DNA from: Apostichopus japonicus
Taxonomy: Eukaryota > Echinodermata > Holothuroidea > Aspidochirotida > Stichopodidae
Direction of reading: 5' to 3'
Assembly: GCF_037975245.1 (NCBI RefSeq)
Contig: NC_092577.1
Coordinates: 6,665,001 to 6,729,000 of the forward strand
DNA length: 64,000 nt
Under the pieces are notes generated by a model. It searched no databases and was not told the DNA's origin. It saw only the letters and a program-made list of their open reading frames with translations. Shown here one piece after another: positions 48,501 to 63,870 of this stretch; position 1 is the stretch's first letter; each line of letters begins with the position of its first letter. A program made the position numbers and the translations under genes.

Positions 48501-50790
48501 GACAACAGCAGTAGTTTGAATCGGTACCATACAATACGTGAGTGAATTGCGCGTCTAGATTAGGACTGTCTAAAATTTGGAAAATGGTACGCGAATAATC
48601 AAGGCTTGACTTCCACAACTGAACTGTTGAATTATATGTATCTTCATTGGGCTAAATCATATAGATAAAACTGTTGAATAAACACCGTACATATAGGTAT
48701 ATATATTTTCAACGAATGAAATTTTTTAACCTCGAAGTGAAGATTAAGTGATGACGTAACTTTTCCGACCAATCATGACAGACTATTTACACATAATTTC
48801 AAACTTGTTTGGAAAAAAATCTCGCTACCGGGTCCCCTGTCTGCACTGGTCACATATCCCATATTGTTATAGCCCCCACATATTTTTTTCCCTAGCGCGC
48901 AATATGATTGTGAGGCCCCTAGCCTGTGTCCATGGTATGTAATTTTATAACGATGAAAAACATTTAAAGTATACAATTGTACGTGTATAGGCAGCATGTA
49001 TACGCAGGTATCCATATATCAGTGACTCAAATGAGGTGTTGTTTATATTAGAGATAACAGCCCGATACCACATGACGCAGTGAACTTTGTCTAGAAGTGT
49101 CAATTACTGAAGTAAGCGTATCTTGTTCAGGGAAATCTCGATCTATGCATAGTGTGGCTGATGGTGGAAAACTTGATGAGAAGCAGACCACGCCATACTA
49201 TAAACACAAGTAGCCTATCCAGTATCATATATGCCATGGCTTTTTATTTTTCGCTTGCCGTTTTTCCTTTTTGCCAAGCCCGGTTGCGTCCCCTAAAATG
49301 TTTGCGTGTGGGAGGGAGGGGGAGGGGGTTCCATGTCCTTAGCCCTTATGGATACGCCGAAACTCGTATCGAGTTTTAAGCAAAAAAACACATCCAGAGA
49401 GAGGAATTAAATTTCTCCCGAATGTATTCTAAGCCATAGGGGGTCTGATTAGGACTTCAGCTGCACCAGTTTTACTGTTCAGATATCTAAAGTCATTTTA
49501 TACCAAAAATAAAAACATTTCAAAGAGGAATTCCGTTGAACTGAAATGTATTTAAAAGCCCCAATAGGGTGCAGGGGACGAAGCTCCGGAAGCTGTCGCA
49601 ATTTGAGATATTTCTTAATTTCGTACTATTTATACCCCCTCCCCCTTATTGCAAACGTCCAATATGCAAATGAGTTATATGGTGTATGGAGTGACTGATA
49701 ATTCGCTCAAGTACACAATCGCGGTATCCAGACGCTGATAATGTTTTCAAGTAGATATTATGTGTCAAAGAGGAGACATGTTTGAGGGAAGTAGTTGAAT
49801 CCAAGTGTAAAAGGTGTACATGGATGACCATCAAATCTACTTTTCTTGCCAATGATGTCCAATTGTTATGGTAATTAATATCCATAATTGAAAAGTTTAA
49901 GGTAAAGCTTTGGAATGTTCAGTCCTTTATATATTATTATGCACATCAATACACATACTCTGTTTATACATTTTCAGTGAATTGGATTATTGGTCTTAAT
50001 TGATTGTTAATTTTTTAAGAACCTCAACCTTCTCTGCTTGCCTCTTATTCGCTAATCTTCCCTGTATTAGCATTACTTAGCATATCTCTTTTATATATTG
50101 ATCGTACTGAAGATTCATCACACAATAACAACAACCAGTATTGTGAATCAAATAAAATGAAAAATAAAACAAATCTTGTTCTGTCATTTACTTCGTCTGC
50201 TCATCGATACTGTACAACCAGTGTAATGTTGAGATTGGTTCCTCTACTAAGAAATGCTTTTTTTTTTAAGAAAGGTACCCTTTTCAAATTGTGTAATTTA
50301 AAAATGCCCCTGTAGTTAAAAAAAAAATATATATATACATATATTGAAAAATATTCTTTTGTTCTAAGACCATATTTACTGCAACTTGTGGTACGATATC
50401 CACAGAGTTTATTTTCACTAAAAGATGTTGGCGGTGTTTCCTTTAACTGAATGTCACACACCCCACTGACCCGATGCCTGTCACCCACTCCTTCCGTATT
50501 GTTTATCTTAGACATAATCTTGGCGATAAGTTGTTATATGTCCCGCTGCTTTCAATATCTGCCATCCGCCCCCCCCCCACTTCTGAATCGAATCATCTTC
50601 CGAAGCCCCTTTATAAGGAGACAATGAACAGGAATAGGTAACTTGGTGCTCTTATAAACATTCCACAGAAGGCAGATTATGAGTTCGTTTGCTTTTTTTA
50701 TTAGGAAAAGATGAAAACAGAAGTAATTCCTGTTATCATTTCATTTATCCACGTGTTCTCATTGGCTCATTAAGATTCTCAAGTAACACC
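45560..50790 (+). repeat. Large duplicated block, copy 1
   Basis: Colinear matches to 59,510-63,330. Examples: 45,610-45,720 with 59,560-59,680 (ATTCAATGTTCTCTT, GAACTTCCCACTAG); 45,950-46,520 with 59,880-60,450; 46,940-47,010 with 60,900-60,970 (AGAGCGGGATTCTAACAA); 47,190-47,340 with 61,440-61,600 (GATGATTGCAACAATCCACC); 48,990-49,250 with 62,040-62,280; 50,070-50,240 with 62,690-62,830; 50,620-50,790 with 63,170-63,320. Identity is roughly 75-90%, varying along the block. A hAT-like insertion (47,384-48,357) is present only in this copy. No long coding frame is shared. It may be a segmental duplication or a long repeat family. Confidence 0.85.
47384..48357 (-). mobile_element. Nonautonomous hAT-like element, 974 bp
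   Basis: Same family as 38,911-39,520, inverted. Ends are CAGGGGCAGACTGAGTCTT and, on the other strand, CAGTGGCGGATTGGCCACA. Flanks read CGTACGCT and CATATGCT, a 6/8 match whose two differences are both CpG-type transitions, so a decayed target duplication. It interrupts copy 1 of the duplicated block and is missing in copy 2. Confidence 0.8.
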
Positions 50791-51410
50791 ACGCCCAAAC
50801 AAAACCATGGAAAACCAAGGCCACATACCGTGTTTGCTGATCACTTTGAGCCTCGTTGCTGTGTATGTGCGAGCTGACTCTCTGGAATCTGGAATCAAAT
50901 AATGATGATCTGTTCTCTCTTAATTTAAAGCTGGTTCGTGTATATATGCCACTGTAAGATTTATATTTACCCAAAACAGTAGTTTTCATGCTCGTTACCG
51001 CACTCATTATCTAGCCGGAAGAACATTTTTACAACCAACAACAACAAGCTAAGATTTAAGGAGCCACGGAAGTATTACCGAAAGAACTTCCGCATAGAGG
51101 CTGACCTAGGAAAAATGTCGAGCGCCCTCTAAAATAAATATGTACAGCAGATGTAGAAACTTGAGACATTTCGGATTAGTCACAACGTACTTCCAACTTT
51201 ACATTATTATGTTATGTCTCATATTATTTTAATCTACTTTTATTCGTCCAGAACTTGTGTTCATGGTTTGATAAACTATTTGCCATGTCTATGAAACCCA
51301 GTTCTGTGTAAATTCGATTACGCTATAGTTTGATATAAACGTAGTTTACAAACTACACGTTGTCAACTATCTTCAATTGAGTCGCTTGGTAAATAGCGTA
51401 GAGGGAAATA

Positions 51411-52806
51411 TTATATTTTAAAAGAGAATGGATGTAATGAATACGGATATCACTGCCTCCCCAGAACCAAACTCTATTACAAAAGAGCTACTCCCAAACC
51501 GATGAGCTGACCAAAATAACAATGGTTTACAGCTCCTCAGTAACGTCCGTAAAGGCAAACAAAGGGCTTCCGACTGAACAACGTCCGTTAAAATGGACTT
51601 AATCTCAAGGGTTTTCTGTCGAAAGGCATATCCAGTTATGGACTTACTTATTCCTGTGATTCCTGCGTCACCAGTCAATAAAGACTCATCCTTCTCCGAA
51701 GAAGAAGAAGAACACATACCATGTGGGCAAAGGTCTTCTATCAAAAGGATCGAAAACAGGATCAAGCTGCAAGTCATATATGTGCTACCAAAAATTTATA
51801 AATCACCCCGGCTAACTCAAAATTTGCCGGTAGACCGATAATAAGCGGAAACGGATCACCGACCGCAAAAATGAAATTTGAAAATCTTCAAAGGTCCAAG
51901 GTTCGAAACCAATAAGTTATTAGACACTAAAGTCCCACGAAAACCTTCCAATACCTCGACAGAAACTCTGCACACCCACTTGCCACTTTAAAGGCTTCTT
52001 TAAAGGGGAAATATTACGATACGCACGTCTCTGTAACAACGAGACTGATTTCTTACAGAAAAAACGCGTTCACAGAGAAACTGTTACTCCGTAACTATAA
52101 GAAAGAGGAAATTGCCTCAGCCACGAAAGGCATAAAATTTGAAAACTGTAGGCATTACCTCACTACCAAACCTAAACAAAAGGAACCACCACTGGTGTTC
52201 AAGCTTACCGATACACCCCATATCAAAAACACGCATTTGAAAAAAAAAGCACTTTTGAAACATTGGCACTTAATTTCGCAACACGCGGAATTATCCAAAC
52301 TGTTTCCAAAACAACCGATTCTTGCGTACGAAAGGGCCCAAAATCTCAAAGATTTACTTGTTAACTCAAGGTTTCGTACTAACGAAGAATCAGCTGACTC
52401 TCAAGGTTCACACGAAGCTTTTTTAGATGCTCTTATAGCTGCACTATGAGTCCATAAAAACTCGTGCACAGAAAATTGATGCATTTTGAGAACGAGACGC
52501 TCATGCCGAATATAAAATATTCAAAGGCTTACTACTGATGAAGCTCCTCCTATAAAGTTTGAGAGCAGAAACCGGCGTAGTTGGTCAAAAGAACCTACGC
52601 TAGTCTTTCCTACTATTAAAAGTACACTCAATTCACCTAATAGGTGCAATTTTGTTTCACCATGAGGAGCATGCTATAAGCTCATGTTCCTCGGGCCCTC
52701 CCTTAAAAATACTTCAGGTTCTTGTCGACTACGTTGCGTTAGATAGTGTAAAACCGCACCATTTCATTATATTTTAAAGAGAATGGATGTCATGAATACG
52801 GAAATC
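51411..52806 (+). mobile_element. Dead Penelope-like retroelement, about 1.4 kb
   Basis: A decayed reverse transcriptase fragment lies between two direct copies of a roughly 40-base sequence (TTATATTTTAAAAGAGAATG + GATGTAATGAATACGGATATC) at 51,411-51,451 and 52,767-52,806, about 90% identical. These copies may be a long target duplication or remnants of the tandem pseudo-LTR arrangement known in Penelope-like elements. No GIY-YIG endonuclease domain is visible after the thumb region. Confidence 0.7.
51593..52449 (+). pseudogene. Penelope-like reverse transcriptase remnant
   Basis: RNA-directed DNA polymerase of Penelope-like elements, broken. Readable pieces in order: VIYVLPKIYKSPRL (51,771-51,812; finger motif LPKIHK of the family), then after a frameshift PIISGNGSPTAKM (about 51,834-51,872), LLDTKV (about 51,918-51,935), a shift to FQYLDRNSAHP (about 51,948-51,980), ILRYARLCNNETDF, and the conserved thumb end LLKHWHLISQHAEL...NLKDLLVNSRF (52,249-52,374). 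The catalytic YxDD stretch expected between GNGS and LLDTKV is absent: only about 45 bases remain where well over 100 codons are normal. At least two frameshifts and one internal deletion make it inactive. Confidence 0.85.
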
Positions 52807-53862
52807 GATATTAGCGCAATATATTTGTAGTTAACACACACATTATATATGTTTTGGCCATGTGAAGTAAGTTATTTCTAGTACTGCAAAAGCGTTGCTG
52901 CTACGAAATAAGATATCGAGCGCAGAAGCGCTAAAAGAAATCTCTGGTAAAAATGTATGAGTGACGTTGCTTATGTCAATATGTTACAACAAATCACTGA
53001 ATGAAATACACAGGGTAGTAATATGATATCAGTAATGATGTATAACAATCACTCATGATGTAAACTTTACAATGGACTTTAGAACTGAATATTTACATGT
53101 TATTGAAAATAAAATTACATTCGATCAAGCTAGACACCCTAGATTTGTGAAGCAGATCAGTCCAGTTCTAGCCTCCAAAACTCTTTTTTCTTTTATTCTA
53201 AACAGGATTTTAATGAACGGAAGCATGTCAATAGTTTAAAGTCAATAAATGTTTTCAAAAGTACTCAAAGCCTGTCAAGACAGTAATAATGGACTAAATA
53301 TACATTATCATGTGTGAAATAGGGGATTGATGTTAAGGTAGCAGAGCAATGCAAAATGGACATGGGTGACCATTATTCGACATCTTTAGCATGTTTAGAG
53401 CCAATCTGATTGCTTTTATGGTAATTTCAAGTGAAATGTATGACGGATAGCTTTGAAGCATTGACATTTGTCTTGCATCGTCTGCTGTCAATCGGCCCGG
53501 GTAAATTCAGGATTTGGAAAAGGCTCCCCAGAAAAGTAACATTTAAGACGTGAAATGTGGTATTCTGAGGCATAGTTATTTAAATATATACATAAATGAG
53601 GTTTATAATATGGTATACACGCGAGGTTGTGCAAATAACTACCTGTTACCACCGCCTCCCACCCCTTCCAGATCCGTGCCTTGTACCAGGTACCAATTTA
53701 CGGTATTTCCAAAAGTAAACGTGCCGAGGGTGACTTATTTGATCAATGTATCAGGTAAATATTATTATCAACGATCACATCAAATCTGCTTGTTGCTGAT
53801 TTGTTAATCTTTCTGGCTGAGTTATTTATAACCTACTCACCATATCTTCTCCTCTCGAATTG

Positions 53863-54150
53863 AGCAATAAATATATTTTTACACAATGTCAACAACAAGT
53901 TTTGTGAACTTTGTGCTGTCATTTACTCACCAGGGTATTGAATCAGCTTTCAATTTCAAGCTTTAGATTGGACTAAACAGACCACTTTAAATTAAAATAG
54001 ACTTAGTGTCATTCGTTTTTTACTGTAGAATACCGCAAATATCCCATACGAGACTTATTAAGCAATAAATATATATTAACACAATGTCAACAACAAGTGT
54101 TGTGAACTTTGTGCTGTCATATACTCACAAGGGTATTAAATCAGACTTCA
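53863..54150 (+). repeat. Direct repeat pair, 198-bp spacing
   Basis: AGCAATAAATATATTTTTAC, CAATGTCAACAACAAG and GTGAACTTTGTGCTGTCAT occur at 53,863-53,955 and again at 54,061-54,150. Similar wording at 50,120-50,200 and 62,725-62,790 (ACACAATAACAACAA..GTATTGTGAATC..TCATTTA) indicates a diverged relative of the duplicated block. Confidence 0.75.
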
Positions 54151-54347
54151 TTCTGCTTATATGACCCTCCCTAAGGAGGGTGGTTTTATTGACAAATTTA
54201 TATCGTAATATTAATATTCATTCAATATTAACATAATCTTTATATGCTGCATGCAAAGTATGTCAAATTGAGGGCGCTTTGTAAAGATAGTTAATGGTTC
54301 ATGATAGTACTTGTCGGATAGTGGAATTTTATTAGAAGAGAGAAAAC

Positions 54348-54369
54348 AAACCAGAATTAATTCTGGTTT
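54348..54369. repeat. Perfect 22-bp palindrome
   Basis: AAACCAGAATT joined to its reverse complement AATTCTGGTTT, with no spacer. It lies 24 bases outside the left end of the next element. Confidence 0.85.
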
Positions 54370-54405
54370 AATACTAAATCATTATAAGGGCTACACTCTT
54401 AAAAT

Positions 54406-54680
54406 TGTTGGGCAAATTATTGCCCAACCTGGGCAATTATTTACACAACCGTTGGGTCCGTATGCCTCCTGGTTGATGTTGGGCAAAAAAGTGCCCAACT
54501 AAGTTGGTTAAATTTGCCCAGCAAACGGTTAAATAAATACCCAACACCTTTGCCCAACACCTTTGCCCAACGCCTTTACCCAACAATGTTGGTCAGCGAT
54601 TTGCCCAATGGTTGTGTAAAACCTTTTACCAATGGATTTTTCTTTACCCAATGATTCTTGCCCAACAGCTAGTTAAAAAT
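54406..54680. repeat. Left TTGCCCAAC word array
   Basis: About 12 occurrences of TTGCCCAAC, GTTGGGCAA or one-base variants, irregularly spaced and in both orientations, so the single strand can fold into several hairpins. Confidence 0.8.
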
Positions 54681-55733
54681 AATAGTGGTTGGTTAACTAA
54701 TACAATACCAACATTGGATTGTAACATTTTTCATACAACTGGGTTTATTTAATAGGTTATAAAGCTTAAACAGAGAATGATAAAGAACAAACAAGTAATA
54801 CATGTTTTTCATACTTTTATTTTTTCTGGTCTTAGCCAACTTCAGATTGTTCCTCCAGTATGAATTCTCACAGCATTCAGTGCTTGACCTCTATTTACCT
54901 AGTTAAATGATCTGTAACTTCCATCCAAAGCAATAATTTCATAAACTCACAATGGGGATAAACACATATCAACAATATTAAAGCTGAAAATATTAGCTAT
55001 CCATATTTTGCCATTGTTTACTATATTCAGTTCTTGAAATGTGTTGACCACAGAAGACCTCCTGTATGTTGACATCAACTACACAAGGCACAGGTGCAAC
55101 ACACAATCATGTACAGCTTAATGTTGGTCTCTTTCAAGCAACTCTGGTCTTAATAAGTGAATATAATATCACTGATAATTTCCAACATATAGTCAATTGA
55201 AGCTAACCATTTTATGTTTTAAACAAGGACACACAAACCGAAAAATATTGATACACCATTGTATCTGCAATTGCTTTAACAAGGAGCCAAGGCATATTTT
55301 GCTAACATTTTGATTGTGCTTAGATGATTGATGAACTGTAAAATTTAAACATCTTTTCAAACAAAAGCCAAATGGTTACACATCCCACATTGATTCTACA
55401 TACTAGAAATAAAAGCAGCTTCAAGATCACAATTATAAGTGATCATAGGGACACTGCTGGCACCTGATCTGTTAAACACACAAAATTAAATGTTTGTTTG
55501 ATATACCAACCCTGCCTCAACCTTTCACAACTGTATACAATAACAAATCTACCCCCACCCCCCCCCCAAAAAAAAAATACAGATTTTTTGTAGGTACAGT
55601 TTGCCAAGGCAAACAGTTACTATTTCCCTTTAATATGTAAATATATATGAAACTAAAGCAACCTTAAAATGTAAACATGTCAGGTTAATACCGAGAAAAC
55701 ATTTGAAAAGTTTGTTGCAAGACACTTTGACCC

Positions 55734-58700
55734 TTAAACACTTCTGTTTGCTACGAAAGCTCCAAAGGCACTCAGTGAACGACTTTTGATAAAACCAAGT
55801 TCATATACCTCAGCATGGAAAAACTCCCAAACCCCCTTACATTGAGTTTGGAAGTTAATGTCCAACACATAATGACTTTAAAACAAATAGTCTACTGCCG
55901 TTAGGAGTGAGGACTGCATTATTGGATGTCTCTCAATTATCACAAAAAAATGCTGAGGGGAACCTTTGCTCTCTCCTAAGCACAGAATGAATAGCTGTGG
56001 TCGCTCATCCTTCGATATTGTCTTGCAGTAGTCCTCTAACACTTGTCACCGACTGCAAATTAAAGAAAATAAACTCCTCGAGTTGCAAATAAAGTGTAAC
56101 AAAAACAGGTGGATAGACAGAGTTTTAAGACTTCTGCACAATGCTATGATACTGTGGACCAGTATAATTAAAATAAAAAACAGGTCAGGAAAGGCAACAT
56201 AGTTATCTTGACAAGGTTTTCAAAGTGTAACGCCCACCCCATTAATGTCAAATGACCTTTCCCTTGCACTATCAAGTACCGGATCACTTCATTATTATGA
56301 CCAGGGTTTACATACCGACGATGAAATTTATTGAACCTTCCCCCATTTCATCACTAGTGTAATTAAAAAAAATTGCCCTGGTGGCTTCTAATGACCTCTG
56401 ACCTCTACTATAATCAATGGGATTCATGTACTCATGTTGGCAAACCTATATGCATCACATATGAGATTCATCTAACTTTCACTCTTTAAGTTAGCATATT
56501 TACAAGGTTTTAAGTGTTTGGCCCTTGTTAACCTCAAATGACCTTTGACCACTAGCACAATAAGTAGCATTCTTCTGCTCACTATAAACAACAACACACC
56601 AAGTTTATGAGGTTAAACAAACTTTCAGCTGAGCTGGTATGAACTAAAAGGTGTACCACCAAAAGAATACCAAAAAATATATATAATTAATGATTTTGCT
56701 TACTGGCTGATCGTCTATGATTGCTTGAAGGCAACTAGTCACCGTAGTAGATCCGCTTTTCTTTGCCCGTCCTCGAAAAAGCAATGGCAACAGAAAGAAA
56801 GCTTAGTTCTTCTTTTCATCTGTAAAAGAGATTAGGGCAAGAAATGAGAATGCTTGCAGATATAAACGACAAAAACATTAATAAGGCACACTATAGTCTG
56901 ACCATATTAAACTTCAGGGACTGAGGATAAAATTCAAGGGATCTACACCGCCCTAAATGTGCTCTACAACTTTATGCTCATACATATTAATAACAGCAAC
57001 ATGAAAGTTAATGTGGCATGTGTACTCATAGGGGACCTACACATTTGTATTAGAAGACTTAAGTACCTACACTACACACTAATTTCAAGCCAAATTTTAT
57101 AAGATTTTGAAGGAAAAAAATGAAAAAGCCCATAGTATGTGCTAACCTTTCATTGACACAGTCGTACTAAAATCTGAATACAATTGTCCAAAGATTTTTG
57201 GAAAAATCAACTTCTAGACGTTTTAACATGTTTAATCTTCCTGCTCATAAAACATCTTGAGAAGAGTACACAACACAACAAGCTAATTTCTTTTCCTCAG
57301 CATTGGAAAAGTATACACATAAGGAATCCATCTCATTGGCCATTTTCAAGTTGTGCTTATCGACAGTAGAATTAATCCAAATATTATATTCAATTGAGCA
57401 TTAATGAGTAAACAGGGCTAATAATGAGGTTTTCAGTCATTTCTCCTGCTGACAAAAAAACATTTCACTTGTTGAGAAATCAACAGGAATTATTCAAACC
57501 CTTTGTGGAACCTACAAACAACACTGATACATGTCCAAGTGACTGTCATTGAGTTAATATTATAACAGGGCTGGGTCTCACTTCAACCACACACAAACCC
57601 GAACGCGACTACAAATAAAATAGTAGCCAATTAATCATATTGAGTGCAATGTTTGGAGAAAGTTTGCAGAAAGGTTCAGAAGCCACCATTTGACATTAAC
57701 CAGCTGATTTGGTCCTTTCAGATCAGTTGATTTTGATAGATTTTTAAAAAGTAACAAACCACCAAAAACATATTTTGAAGGTTAATCCAAATATTGACCC
57801 ATCTTTACAGACATACTGGAAAGAGAAACTATATTGTCATGGCATAAGCTCTGAATGAAGCTAGCTATGAATTCACAGGCCATGACTATATAATAAATTT
57901 GGCTTACCATCAGTCAGTGCATCCAACGTCTTCTCAAAATGCAAAAAGTTCGGCCAGTTTGGGATGATCGCCTGTATAGCACAAAATGTCCATTGTCAAA
58001 TATCCCACTCTGTTGTATAATTTGTTGGCAGTTGGTTTTTTTAATAATTCGAAGTCCTGTTCTACCTGTAGGAAAGAGAAAAATATGCAAACAGCATTAT
58101 AAGCCTATAACATTACTAGCGCTGATGTTCTATGCTATACTAATATTATTATAGCCTAGAACTCATTAAATGCCAGGCCTATAACTTAGGCTACTTTGAA
58201 GTTTCAAAAACCCTCGAAGTTCGGACACCCCTAACGAATGCATAATTTCACCATGGCACAAATACAATAGGATCAATTTGACGAAACCTATGAAGCGACT
58301 TTTTTTCTAACGAGAATGTTTCTTCTGCCATCGATAGTATCATTTTAAAAGAAGTGTGAACAGATACAATTCTGGAGCATTTTAGTGCTAAAGTGTTCGA
58401 ACTTCGAAGGGTCCATTATTATACTACTGTATGTACGTACTACTACTAGCATTAACAACGTACGTGTAAGTCTAACATTAGGCCTAAGTTATGACAGGCT
58501 AGGTCTAACGTTAAGCTAATAAGGGTTCATGTGGTCATTTGCCGTATAAAACTTAAAAGAAAAAAGGGAGTACAATTTATTATTTACAACGAAAATGTGC
58601 TACAATGAAACCTTGTCTAGCCAAGATATAGGCTAGAGAGACCTGGTGCATACGCATAGCTTACCGTAAGTTGACAAGGATCTGCATTACACAGGCGTTC

Positions 58701-59036
58701 GCAGCGTTAATACAATGTGAGTAACTTAGACCTAGTTACACACTTGCGGGCGCGCCTGTGGAGCCTTTCAATCGCTTCACTACAAGCTAGCCTAACGTAA
58801 TACAACTATGCTGGAAATACAATTAGTATTAGAAGCCTTTACGTATGCCTGGTATAGCCTACATGTAGCACCGAGGGAACGAACGATCATTCGATACCAC
58901 TGGTATGTAGAGATCGCAGTGTTCGATGTACACACCAAGCAGAGGATTGTTTTTCTTTACGCTCACCTTCAAATGTAGCACATAACTCTGGCATTTCCCA
59001 CCTCTTGAGTACTGCGCTAACAAATTCGTCAGCCAT
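55734..59036 (-). pseudogene. Decayed four-exon gene inside the GTTGGGCAA element
   Basis: Exon 1 (59,036-58,967): ATG, MADEFVSAVLKRWEMPELCA then TFE, donor GTGAGC. Exon 2 (58,065-57,908): acceptor CTTTCCTACAG, donor GTAAGCC; every frame carries a stop, one part reading AIIPNWPNFLHFEKTLDALT. Exon 3 (56,819-56,704): acceptor TCTCTTTTACAG, donor GTAAGC, reading GSTTVTSCLQAIIDDQP. Exon 4 (56,052-55,734): acceptor TTTAATTTGCAG, reading VLEDYCKTISKDERPQLFIL, HFFVIIERHPIMQSSLLTAV, then a TAA, then SHYVLDINFQTQCKGVWEFF to a final stop. Exons 1 and 4 resemble large invertebrate/fish families with an N-terminal SAM-like helix block and a conserved C-terminal domain (sterile-alpha-motif-protein-3-like), from memory. 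Consistent splice sites say it was a real gene; stops and frame breaks say it is dead or extensively mis-spliced. Confidence 0.6.
56240..56620 (-). repeat. DR1-bearing ~140-bp repeat, array C (3 units, inverted)
   Basis: Reverse complements of the array A/B unit: TCAAATGACCTTT (56,250), TCTAATGACCTCTGACCTCTA (about 56,387) and CTCAAATGACCTTTGACCAC (about 56,532). It is more diverged than arrays A and B and lies in the intron between exons 3 and 4 of the decayed gene. Confidence 0.7.
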
Positions 59037-59119
59037 TGTGTAAGTTATAACACGTTCACTATATACGATCTACTCATGATGCATGCATATCGCGCAGAGT
59101 ACCAGTATAGTAATGGCGC

Positions 59120-59325
59120 AAAAATGCTGGTTTTTGCACAACATTGGGCAAATCAAGCTGGTTTGCCCAACAGAAAGTAACAATAAGCTACATCTTAATT
59201 TTTGCCCAACAAAGTTTACCCATATCAGTTGTGTAATTTCTTTTACTCAGTTGTTGGTTAATATTTACTCATATTGGGCAATGCTTTGTTTGCCCAACCA
59301 GTTTTGCCCAACAGTTTTTAGAGTG
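59120..59325. repeat. Right TTGCCCAAC word array
   Basis: About seven TTGCCCAAC or ATTGGGCAA words, ending in GTTTTTAGAGTG at the element border. Confidence 0.8.
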
Positions 59326-59509
59326 TACAGCATTGTAAATCGACTAAACACAGTAAAGTATAAAACTCAAGCCAGGACACCCTGAGAAAGCCAAAATATC
59401 AGTCACGTGATTGCTATCATACAAAACCAAAACTTTAAAAATCAGTTAAATTCTAAAACTGAATCTGTTTTGCTAACCTTCTAAAAGTTTTCCTAAGTAT
59501 CGGGAAGTG

Positions 59510-63330
<3,821 letters not shown>

Positions 63331-63599
63331 AATTCTTTTTATATTAATTTATCATACAAATATAGGTTATTAGCTTGACTAGTCGAGGTTAAAGTATACT
63401 TTTGTCTATCTATTCCAATTTGGTCTTTAATGTATATTTATAATACTACTATACTGCTATGTAAAACTTGTATAGGTAACGAACCAATCTATTTAACGTA
63501 TTTAACTGATCACTGTTGCTACGGCCCTGTATATATTAAAGATATACCACATTAACAAGTACATACAAATATATACGTTAGAATAGGTACCGTATATAA

Positions 63600-63870
63600 A
63601 CATGTATATCAGATCTCAGTGACCCAAATAGAGATGTTGTGCTGGTTTATATTAACGACGACAATCTATTGCGTCTTAGGACGCACGGGACGTTTCCTGA
63701 GGCTGTTACATTACTGAAGCAAATAAACTTGTTTGGAGAAATCTCGTTATGTGCTTATTATGACTAATGAAGGAAACCTTGATCAGTGGCAGAATACGCC
63801 GTACTATAAACACAAGTAGCCTATCTAGTATGAATACATAAATATTATGGCTATTTTGTTTTTAGTTTGT
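63600..63870 (+). repeat. Partial third copy of the duplicated block
   Basis: The order GTGACCCAAATAGAGATGTTG, AAATCTCGTTATGTGC, then ACTATAAACACAAGTAGCCT matches 49,018-49,250 and 62,070-62,280. The copy continues towards the end of the window. Confidence 0.8.

Larger units (their letters stand above)
54394..59325 (-). mobile_element. GTTGGGCAA inverted-repeat element carrying a gene, 4.9 kb
   Basis: Ends: CACTCTTAAAATTGTTGGGC on the left and, on the other strand, CACTCTAAAAACTGTTGGGC on the right, each bounded by TA. Both ends continue into arrays of TTGCCCAAC/GTTGGGCAA words in mixed orientation (54,406-54,680 and 59,120-59,310), giving foldback-type termini. The interior, about 4.3 kb, holds a decayed four-exon minus-strand gene whose ATG is less than 90 bases from the right array, and DR1-repeat array C inside an intron. 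No known transposase was recognised. The superfamily is not assigned; TA flanks are too short to decide. Confidence 0.65.

Noticed and set aside
51418-51777. A 119-codon minus-strand frame
   Set aside because: It is the antisense shadow of the Penelope-like RT fragment on the plus strand.
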